From: an uncultured Lachnospiraceae bacterium
Lineage (GTDB): Bacteria; Bacillota; Clostridia; Lachnospirales; Lachnospiraceae
NCBI GenBank assembly: GCA_902803745.1
Contig: CADCRB010000051.1
Coordinates: 1-7,952 of the forward strand
Reading direction: 5' to 3'
DNA length: 7,952 bases
Part shown: positions 1 through 5,340 of the stretch, piece by piece
Layout: each line of letters begins with the position of its first letter
How positions within the stretch are numbered: position 1 is the first letter of the stretch
Notes under the pieces: generated by a model
Database searches by the model: none
What the model was told of the DNA's origin: nothing
Seen by the model: only the letters and a program-made list of their open reading frames with translations
Position numbers and translations under genes: made by a program

Positions 1-1
1 C

Positions 2-415
2 CTTCCGGCGATAGTATTCATAATAGCCTGCTTTATGTCGTTCGCTACCGGACCCTCCTGGGGTACCTTCGGTATTCTGATACCGATATGTCTCCATGTA
101 TTCCCACTTGAGAGCGGAAATCCCCTGGCGATCATATGCGTATCGGCTTGTATGGCAGGAGCAGTCTGCGGAGACCATTGCTCACCTATTTCTGATACCA
201 CAATAATGTCAAGCGCAGGGGCACAGTGCGATCATATCGCGCATGTTTCGACGCAGCTTCCATATGCCGTGACAGCAGCCGTCGTATCTGCTATTACCTA
301 TATCATAGCCGGACTCGTGGGCAATCCGGTAATCTCACTTGTCATTGGCTTAGTTGTCATGATCGCCGGTATCCTTATTGCCCGCAATATTATGGCAAAA
401 AAGGAAGAAGCCTGA
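2..415 (+). CDS. NhaC-family Na+/H+ antiporter, C-terminal part (5' end outside window)
   Basis: The reading frame is open from base 2 and ends with TGA at 413-415, giving the last 137 residues of a membrane protein. It reads as the C-terminal part of an NhaC-type antiporter, which exchanges Na+ for H+ across the cytoplasmic membrane. Visible marks are the conserved FATGPSWGTF segment (partial residues 14-23) and the GDHCSPISDTTIMSSAGA stretch (57-74), followed by HVSTQLPYA; these resemble the NhaC family's conserved C-terminal core. Hydrophobic membrane segments lie at about 1-12, 22-34, 41-55, 88-106 and 108-127, and the protein ends in a short charged tail (AKKEEA). An ATG at base 35 is internal, not the start, because homology and frame continue upstream. 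Exact substrate (Na+, possibly malate/lactate as in MleN-like members) cannot be decided from this fragment. It is separated from the downstream operon by a terminator. Confidence 0.88.
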   Translation, partial: LPAIVFIIACFMSFATGPSWGTFGILIPICLHVFPLESGNPLAIICVSACMAGAVCGDHCSPISDTTIMSSAGAQCDHIAHVSTQLPYAVTAAVVSAITYIIAGLVGNPVISLVIGLVVMIAGILIARNIMAKKEEA

Positions 416-435
416 AGGTGATCTTACTTCAGGTT
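409..435 (+). other. Hairpin across the antiporter stop codon
   Basis: Arms CCTGAAG (411-417) and CTTCAGG (427-433) are perfectly complementary. The stem extends to 9 bp with a G-U and an A-U pair (409-435) around a 9-base loop. The stop codon lies in the 5' arm. The 3' arm is followed by TTGAC rather than a T tract, so it is not a standard intrinsic terminator. It could be an mRNA 3'-end stabiliser or chance. The 3' arm overlaps the -35 element of the downstream promoter by two bases. Confidence 0.5.
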
Positions 436-463
436 GACAGAACACAGTAACCTGTGTTATCTT
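434..463 (+). promoter_or_regulatory. Candidate sigma-A promoter for the rimP operon
   Basis: A perfect -35 hexamer TTGACA (434-439) is followed after 18 bases by TATCTT (458-463), which matches 4 of 6 bases of TATAAT. An alternative -10 register, one base to the left, is poorer. Transcription would start near 470, so the terminator hairpin at 478 would lie almost at the 5' end of the transcript. It is the best promoter-like match in the only non-coding gap ahead of the operon. Assignment rests on consensus match and position; the start site is inferred. Confidence 0.55.
441..458. promoter_or_regulatory. Perfect inverted repeat in the promoter spacer, possible operator
   Basis: AACACAG (441-447) and CTGTGTT (452-458) are exact reverse complements separated by TAAC. 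The 18-bp palindrome sits between the -35 and -10 elements and touches the first base of the -10. That position would suit a repressor dimer. I do not recognise the motif as LexA, Rex or another known box. As RNA it would be a 7-bp hairpin in read-through transcripts from the antiporter gene, an alternative explanation. Confidence 0.4.
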
Positions 464-477
464 ATGAACCGTAGCTT

Positions 478-511
478 AAAGGTGGCCTTTCGCGAGGCCG
501 CCTTTATTATT
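478..511 (+). terminator. Intrinsic terminator in the leader ahead of rimP
   Basis: AAAGGTGGCC (478-487) pairs with GGCCGCCTTT (496-505), ten pairs including one T-G wobble, around an 8-base loop. The tail runs TTTATTATT (503-511), a T tract broken twice by A. It can end antiporter transcription. It also lies downstream of the candidate promoter at 434-463 and ends one base before the rimP Shine-Dalgarno (512-518), so it may set how much transcription enters the operon. In Bacillus subtilis, NusA-stimulated termination in the 5' UTR of the equivalent operon autoregulates nusA, and terminators with distal U-tract interruptions depend most on NusA. Applying that here is inference. Confidence 0.8.
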
Positions 512-525
512 GGAGAGGATGAGAT

Positions 526-834
526 ATGACCGGAAAGCAGGATGCCCGGGAGATAGAGGACAGATTTACAAAGCTGCTCCTTCCGGTGCTTGAAAAAAAC
601 GGATTTGATCTGATAAAGAGCGAATATGTAAATGAGGGATCCATCTGGTATCTGCGTGGCTTTATCAGCAGGAAGGACGAGGCGGATGTATCGATAGGGG
701 ACTGTACTCTGGTAAGCCGGATCGTCAGCAAGTTGCTTGATAAAGATGATTTCATTGATGATGAATACACGCTGGAGATCTGCTCTAAGGGATTTATGGA
801 TCCGCCAAATGAGGAAGCCATACAGCCTGAATAA
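526..834 (+). CDS. rimP: Ribosome maturation factor RimP, N-terminal domain only
   Basis: A 102-residue protein matching the RimP N-terminal domain, which takes part in 30S subunit maturation. Family features are the helix EDRFTKLLLPVLEKNGFDLI (11-30), the strand EGSIWYLRGFIS (37-48), the IGDCTLVSRIVSKLLD helix (57-72), and the DDEYTLEICSKG strand (78-89). The usual Y-LEVSSPG motif is degraded here: SSPG is replaced by CSKG (86-89). Typical RimP is about 150 residues with a C-terminal SH3-like domain. This one stops 13 residues after that motif at TAA 832-834, and only 88 bases separate it from nusA, too few for the missing domain. The ATG has a good Shine-Dalgarno, GGAGAGG (512-518), 7 bases upstream. 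It is first in the operon, as usual. It may be a functional short form, a decayed gene, or the result of a deletion; an assembly error is less likely but possible. Confidence 0.85.
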   Translation: MTGKQDAREIEDRFTKLLLPVLEKNGFDLIKSEYVNEGSIWYLRGFISRKDEADVSIGDCTLVSRIVSKLLDKDDFIDDEYTLEICSKGFMDPPNEEAIQPE

Positions 835-877
835 AGGCTGCAGCATCTGTTTTTACCGGGGTACGGTATAAGCTGCA
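823..877 (+). other. Structured rimP-nusA intergenic RNA (alternative hairpins)
   Basis: CAGCCT (823-828) pairs with AGGCTG (835-840) around a 6-base loop that spans the rimP stop codon. Five T residues follow at 850-854, about 10 bases past the stem, too far for a canonical terminator. A small hairpin TACCG/CGGTA (854-858 with 864-868) follows. TGCAGC (839-844) can instead pair with GCTGCA (872-877), enclosing that hairpin and competing with the first stem. This could be an attenuator-like element or simply stabilise the mRNA. Short stems make chance a real alternative. Confidence 0.3.
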
Positions 878-880
878 AAC

Positions 881-889
881 TGAGATAAT
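881..889 (+). promoter_or_regulatory. Possible extended -10 promoter before nusA
   Basis: TGAGATAAT matches the extended -10 form TGnTATAAT at all but one position. No good -35 is seen at the right distance (bases 861-866 read GTACGG). A start near 896 would leave a leader of about 27 bases containing the nusA Shine-Dalgarno AGAGGAGG (905-912). A weak candidate only. Confidence 0.22.
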
Positions 890-922
890 AAACTATCGTT
901 AATCAGAGGAGGAAGCAAGAAA

Positions 923-2182
923 ATGAACACAGAATTGGTCGAAGCTATTGACATGCTCGAGCGGGAAAAGGAGATCAGCCGTGAAACTTTATTTGAAGCT
1001 ATCGAAAGCTCTCTTCTTATAGCCTGCAGGAATAACTTCGGCAAGGCGGACAATATCCACATATCAATGGATCGTGAAACCTGCGAGTATGAAGTGTATG
1101 CGGAAAAGACCATCGTTGAGAACGTGGAGGACAAGAGCCTTGAGATAAGCCTTGAGGATGCAAAAAAGATCGATCCTTCAGCGGAGCTTGGCGGAACGAT
1201 AAAGATAGATATCGACTCAAAGGAGTTCGGGCGTATCGCGACCCAGAATGCCAAGAATGCCATCCTCCAGAAGATCCGCGAAGAGGAAAGAAATTCGGTA
1301 TATGACAGATTTTCGGCATTAACCCGGGATGTGGTAACCGGTATAGTGCAGAGAGTGAGCGGAAGGAGCATAAGCATCAACCTCGGAAAAGCTGATGCCA
1401 CGCTTTCGGAAAAGGAACAGGTGCGTGGTGAGATACTCCGTCCCACTGACAGGGTCAAGGTTTATATCCTGGACGTAAGACATACACCCAAGGGCCCACG
1501 CATTTCCGTAAGCCGTACACATCCGGAGCTTGTAAAGAAGCTGTTTGAAGCAGAGGTTGCGGAGGTTAAGGACGGAACAGTGGAGATCCGCAGCATATCA
1601 AGAGAAGCCGGCAGCAGGACCAAGATAGCAGTATACAGCAACGATCCCGATGTAGATGCAGTAGGAGCGTGCGTCGGAATGAACGGAAACCGTGTAAACG
1701 CAGTAGTATCCGAGCTCGGCGGTGAGAAGATAGACATAGTAAACTGGGATGAGAACCCTGCTCTTTTCATAGAAAATGCCCTTTCTCCTTCGCAGGTCAT
1801 ATCGGTAATAGTCGATCCCGATGAAAAGACAGCAAAGGTAGTGGTTCCCAATGAGCAGCTTTCTCTTGCCATAGGCAAGGAGGGGCAGAACGCCAGACTG
1901 GCTGCCAGACTCACGGGATATAAGATTGATATCAAGAGCGAGGATCAGGCTAAGGATGCTCATGGATTCCGTATGGAAGACTACCTCACGGATGAATATG
2001 ATGATGAGGAATATGAAGAAGGCTATGAAGAGGGAGAGTATCCTGCGGAAGAGGAATATATTGAAGAGTATACAGAAGAGGTCACAGAAGAAGCAGCGGA
2101 GCCTGCTGACGGGGATGAACTTCCTGAAACAGATGATACAGCAGGAACAGATGAAACAGTCCGGGATCAAGAGGAAGAATGA
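923..2182 (+). CDS. nusA: Transcription termination/antitermination factor NusA
   Basis: A 419-residue NusA, the RNA polymerase-bound factor that promotes pausing and hairpin-dependent termination. Domain order is standard: an N-terminal RNAP-binding domain (about 1-128, opening MNTELVEAIDMLEREKEIS), an S1 domain (about 133-198, with the RPTDRVKVYILDVR segment), KH1 (about 200-280, GMNG loop at 252-255) and KH2 (about 285-345, GKEG loop at 318-321 then QNARLAARLTGYKIDI). The tail (351-419) is unusual: 35 of 69 residues are Asp or Glu, only one is basic, and Tyr recurs every 4-6 residues from 354 to 383. It lacks the folded acidic AR repeats of E. coli NusA. The ATG is preceded by AGAGGAGG (905-912), 10 bases upstream, a strong site. 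The TGA stop overlaps the ylxQ start (ATGA). Expression may be autoregulated through the terminator before rimP. Confidence 0.97.
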   Translation: MNTELVEAIDMLEREKEISRETLFEAIESSLLIACRNNFGKADNIHISMDRETCEYEVYAEKTIVENVEDKSLEISLEDAKKIDPSAELGGTIKIDIDSKEFGRIATQNAKNAILQKIREEERNSVYDRFSALTRDVVTGIVQRVSGRSISINLGKADATLSEKEQVRGEILRPTDRVKVYILDVRHTPKGPRISVSRTHPELVKKLFEAEVAEVKDGTVEIRSISREAGSRTKIAVYSNDPDVDAVGACVGMNGNRVNAVVSELGGEKIDIVNWDENPALFIENALSPSQVISVIVDPDEKTAKVVVPNEQLSLAIGKEGQNARLAARLTGYKIDIKSEDQAKDAHGFRMEDYLTDEYDDEEYEEGYEEGEYPAEEEYIEEYTEEVTEEAAEPADGDELPETDDTAGTDETVRDQEEE

Positions 2183-2487
2183 CGGACAGGATACTATCTA
2201 CGCTCTCGCTTGCTAAAAAGGCAGGTAAGATATCGTCCGGGGAGAGCGCAGTGCTTGGGGATATAAGGAGCTGTAAATCACAGCTTGTCCTGATAGCAAA
2301 TGATGCATCGGACGGAACGAAAAAGAAGTTTGCCGACAAGAGCGCATATTATGAGGTACCTTGCAGGATATATGCGACGAAGGAAGATCTGGCACACGCC
2401 ATAGGACAGGAGATAAGATCCGTGATCTCGATCAATGACGTGGGATTTGCAGGGACTATTATTAAGAAACTGGAGGCAGCGGAATAA
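2179..2487 (+). CDS. ylxQ: L7Ae-family RNA-binding protein YlxQ
   Basis: A 102-residue protein of the L7Ae/L30e/S12e/Gadd45 fold, the YlxQ type found between nusA and infB in Firmicutes. Family members bind kink-turn RNA; the cellular role of YlxQ is not well defined. Supporting features are the start LSTLSLAKKAGKISSGESAV (7-26), the strand-turn SQLVLIANDASDGTKKKF (34-51, including the NDAS/TKKK region typical of the RNA-contact face), and the C-terminal SVISINDVGFAGTIIKKL (81-98). Its length matches the family. It starts inside the last codons of nusA (ATGA overlap), so its translation is probably coupled to nusA. The ylxR gene that normally precedes it is absent. The TAA stop abuts the infB start codon with no gap. 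Confidence 0.93.
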   Translation: MTDRILSTLSLAKKAGKISSGESAVLGDIRSCKSQLVLIANDASDGTKKKFADKSAYYEVPCRIYATKEDLAHAIGQEIRSVISINDVGFAGTIIKKLEAAE

Positions 2488-5307
2488 ATGGCAAGTAACA
2501 AAAGGATAAATGAGATCACCAAGGAGCTTACAGCGGACGGTCTTGGGATAAGCAATAAGGACGTGATAGCCTTCCTCGATAATCAGGGTATAGAAGGGAA
2601 GAAGCCAATGTCAGCCGTAGATGAAGCTACCGAGAAGATGATAAAAGATCATTTTGGACAGGGTGGAAAAAAGGAAGATAAGAAGCCGGAGCCAAAGAGC
2701 GATGCAAAGCCTGAGGCAAAGGCTGCATCAGGTGAATCTCCTGCCCAGGGTGATGCAGCATCACAGGGATCCGCGCCGGTACAAAATGGCGGGGCTTCAC
2801 AGACATCTGCGCCCTCACAGGGATCAGGGGCTGCTCCTCAGAAAAAGAAAAAGAGGATAATATATACCGTAAATAACGGTGATAAATTTGGAAACAACAG
2901 GCAGTCCGGGAAAATCAGCTCCGGACGTCTGCAGGGACATATGCCCGGAAGACCCGGGGTAATAAAGCCTTCGATAAAGCCGTCCGACAGACCTAAGGCT
3001 AATATCATAAGGCCGGGGGATCAGCAGAACAGGAAAAAATTCGTGCATCGTGAGGGACCTCAGGGCGAGTCTGTAACCGAGATCACTCCGCGGGCACAGG
3101 AGACTGCAGCCGTGCAGCCGCAGCAGGAAGCGGCTAAGCCGGTTAACGAAGAAAGGACGGAGACAGCGAATACCAGACAGGGAGCTGTATCTCATGACAG
3201 GACAGACAGGAGGCCGGGAGGAGTAAATGAAAAAACTGGTGCATCACGTCAAAACGGCAGGCCGGCTAATTACGCTGGCGGCAGGCCTGATAGGCCTGGT
3301 ACAGGTGATCAGGGAAGGATGCAAGGCGGCAGAGGGCCGGGTGCTAAAGCCGCAGCTGCGGGACGCGATAAGCGCTTTGAGACAGCATCTGCTCCGGCGC
3401 CGGAAAAAGGCGGCAACCGCAGAAAGCCCGGAGACGTAAAGCGCAGGAAGGATGATTTTGAGCGCAGGGATGAGGAGAAAGAGAATAAGAAATTTAATCC
3501 TCATGGCTTCAAGAAGCCTGCTCCCGTGGCAAAGACCGAGGAAGAGGAGATCAAGGTCATAACTATCCCGGATACCCTTACCATAAAGGAACTGGCGGAT
3601 CATATGAAGATGCAGCCCTCGGCGATCATCAAAAAGCTGTTCCTTTCCGGACAGATAGTTACTGTGAATTCAGAGCTTTCCTATGAGGAGGCAGAGAATA
3701 TAGCTGCCGACTATGATATCCTCTGCGAACAGGAGAAGACCGTGGATGTCATCGCAGAGCTCCTTAAGGAGGATCCTGAGGATGAGTCAAGAATGGAAAA
3801 GCGTCCGCCTGTTGTCTGCGTAATGGGACACGTTGACCATGGTAAGACCTCTCTTCTTGATTATATCAGGAAAGCACACGTGACCGATAAGGAAGCAGGC
3901 GGTATCACACAGGCTATAGGCGCCTATACCGTTAGCATAAACGGAAGCACCATAACCTTCCTGGATACTCCCGGACACGAAGCCTTCACTGCAATGCGTA
4001 TGAGAGGAGCGAACGCAACAGATATAGTCATCCTCGTAGTGGCAGCTGACGACGGTGTCATGCCCCAGACCGTGGAGGCAATCAACCATGCAAAGGCCGC
4101 CGGAGTCGAGATCATCGTAGCGGTAAATAAGATAGATAAGCCGAGTGCGAATATTGACAGGGTCAAGCAGGAGCTTTCCGAGTATGAGCTGATCTCAGAG
4201 GACTGGGGCGGAGCTACTACCTTCGTACCCGTATCAGCAAAGACCGGACAGGGAATTGATGATCTTCTGGAGATGATACTCCTTCAGGCAGATGTCATGG
4301 AGCTTAAGGCTAATGCCAGACGTCAGGCCAGAGGAATGGTCATAGAGGCAGAGCTTGATAAGGGCCGGGGTGCGGTAGCTACCGTGCTTGTCCAGAAAGG
4401 AACTCTCCATGTGGGCGATTTCGTGGCCTGCGGTATGAGCCACGGCAGGGTCAGGGCAATGATCGATGACAAGGGCAAGAGGGTAAAGGAAGCAGGACCT
4501 TCCATGCCCGTCGAGATCCTGGGACTTGACGAAGTGCCTGAAGCCGGTGAGATCTTCGTCTCACCCGAAAGCGAGAAGGAAGCCCAGGAATTTGCCAAGA
4601 CCTATAATGAGCAGCATAAGAAGGAGCTGCTTTCAGAGACAAGGAAGAAGTCAGTCAGTCTGGTGGATATATATGATCAGATCAAGGAAGGAGACCTGAA
4701 GGAATTCAATATCATCATAAAGGCAGATGTGCAGGGCTCCGTGGAGGCACTTAAGACCTCACTGCTCAAGCTGTCAAATGACGAGATCGCGGTCAAGGTG
4801 ATCCATGGCGGTGTCGGCGCCATCAATGAATCCGATGTGGTGCTGGCTTCTGCAGGAAACGCTATAATCATAGGATTTAATGTGCGTCCGGATAATACGG
4901 CAAAGCAGATAGCGGAAGCAGAGAATGTGGACATACATCTCTACAAGGTCATATATCAGGCACTCGAGGATGTGGAAGCTGCCATGAAGGGTATGCTCGG
5001 ACCTGTATATGAGGAGAAGATAATCGGACATGGAGAGATAAGGCAGGTATTCAAGGCATCCGGAGTAGGCAAGATCGCAGGTTCCTATGTGACAGACGGT
5101 ATAGTCGAGAAGGGATGCACTGTCAAGGTCACAAGAGGCGACGAGGTATTATTTGACGGCCCTCTTGCTTCTCTCAAGCGTTTCAAGGATGATGTCAAGG
5201 AAGTCAAGGAAGGATTCGAATGCGGACTTGTATTTGACGGCTTTGATGATGTGGAAGAAGGAGATCTGCTTGAATTCCATAAGCAGGTAGAGGTAGAGCG
5301 TGAGTAA
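2488..5307 (+). CDS. infB: Translation initiation factor IF-2
   Basis: A 939-residue IF2, the GTPase that brings fMet-tRNA to the 30S subunit and promotes subunit joining. A first IF2_N module (about 3-56) is followed by a low-complexity linker (about 57-352) rich in Gly, Pro, Gln, Lys and Arg, containing a basic patch KKKKRIIYTVNN (119-130). A second IF2_N module is at about 356-415. The G domain carries G1 GHVDHGKT (447-454), switch I GGITQ with Thr474, G3 DTPGH (493-497), G4 NKID (547-550) and G5 SAK (583-585). Domains II, III (ADVQGSVEAL) and the C-terminal fMet-tRNA-binding domain (SLKRFKDDVKEV, GFECGL) are complete. The start follows the ylxQ TAA directly, with GGAGG (2472-2476) 11 bases upstream inside ylxQ. 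Bacillus subtilis IF2 is shorter, so the extra length is in the linker. Switch I has Ala476 where IF2 usually has His. Confidence 0.98.
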   Translation: MASNKRINEITKELTADGLGISNKDVIAFLDNQGIEGKKPMSAVDEATEKMIKDHFGQGGKKEDKKPEPKSDAKPEAKAASGESPAQGDAASQGSAPVQNGGASQTSAPSQGSGAAPQKKKKRIIYTVNNGDKFGNNRQSGKISSGRLQGHMPGRPGVIKPSIKPSDRPKANIIRPGDQQNRKKFVHREGPQGESVTEITPRAQETAAVQPQQEAAKPVNEERTETANTRQGAVSHDRTDRRPGGVNEKTGASRQNGRPANYAGGRPDRPGTGDQGRMQGGRGPGAKAAAAGRDKRFETASAPAPEKGGNRRKPGDVKRRKDDFERRDEEKENKKFNPHGFKKPAPVAKTEEEEIKVITIPDTLTIKELADHMKMQPSAIIKKLFLSGQIVTVNSELSYEEAENIAADYDILCEQEKTVDVIAELLKEDPEDESRMEKRPPVVCVMGHVDHGKTSLLDYIRKAHVTDKEAGGITQAIGAYTVSINGSTITFLDTPGHEAFTAMRMRGANATDIVILVVAADDGVMPQTVEAINHAKAAGVEIIVAVNKIDKPSANIDRVKQELSEYELISEDWGGATTFVPVSAKTGQGIDDLLEMILLQADVMELKANARRQARGMVIEAELDKGRGAVATVLVQKGTLHVGDFVACGMSHGRVRAMIDDKGKRVKEAGPSMPVEILGLDEVPEAGEIFVSPESEKEAQEFAKTYNEQHKKELLSETRKKSVSLVDIYDQIKEGDLKEFNIIIKADVQGSVEALKTSLLKLSNDEIAVKVIHGGVGAINESDVVLASAGNAIIIGFNVRPDNTAKQIAEAENVDIHLYKVIYQALEDVEAAMKGMLGPVYEEKIIGHGEIRQVFKASGVGKIAGSYVTDGIVEKGCTVKVTRGDEVLFDGPLASLKRFKDDVKEVKEGFECGLVFDGFDDVEEGDLLEFHKQVEVERE

Positions 5308-5322
5308 GTAAGACCGGCTCCG

Positions 5323-5340
5323 ATGAGATTGAGATTATGA
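5323..5340 (+). other. Five-codon upstream ORF overlapping the rbfA start
   Basis: ATG at 5323 opens MRLRL and stops at TGA 5338-5340, which overlaps the rbfA ATG (5337-5339) as ATGA. The segment also contains a tandem GAGATT repeat (5325-5330, 5331-5336). No clear Shine-Dalgarno precedes either start, so ribosomes leaving infB or this mini-ORF could reinitiate at rbfA. Such a short ORF may easily be chance. Confidence 0.25.

Noticed and set aside
226..450. Overlapping 74-codon ORF in the antiporter gene
   Set aside because: It is an out-of-frame shadow of the clearly NhaC-like frame, with Arg/Cys-rich composition unlike a real protein.
441..458. LexA/SOS box
   Set aside because: The Firmicute LexA box has CGAAC and GTTCG half-sites; AACACAG/CTGTGTT does not match.
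823..854. Intrinsic terminator after rimP
   Set aside because: The T run begins about 10 bases past the 6-bp stem, so it does not meet the usual stem-then-T-tract layout, and nusA must be transcribed.
835..922. Possibility that a frameshift hides the RimP C-terminal domain
   Set aside because: All three forward frames of the gap were read. They stop quickly, show no RimP-like sequence, and are too short for about 60 residues.
853..1458. Antisense ORF of 201 codons over the start of nusA
   Set aside because: Ser/Leu-rich composition is typical of a reverse-frame shadow of a well-supported gene. I saw no recognisable domain.
1598..2170. Long antisense ORF (190 codons) opposite the nusA 3' half
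   Set aside because: Its hydrophobic run is the complement of the Glu/Asp/Tyr codons of the NusA tail. There is no family resemblance, and the sense gene is certain.
3227..3439. Out-of-frame 70-codon ORF in the infB linker with GGGAGGAG just upstream
   Set aside because: The Shine-Dalgarno-like run is only 3 bases from the ATG, too close to work well. It lies in a low-complexity region where alternative frames stay open by composition, and its product resembles nothing known.
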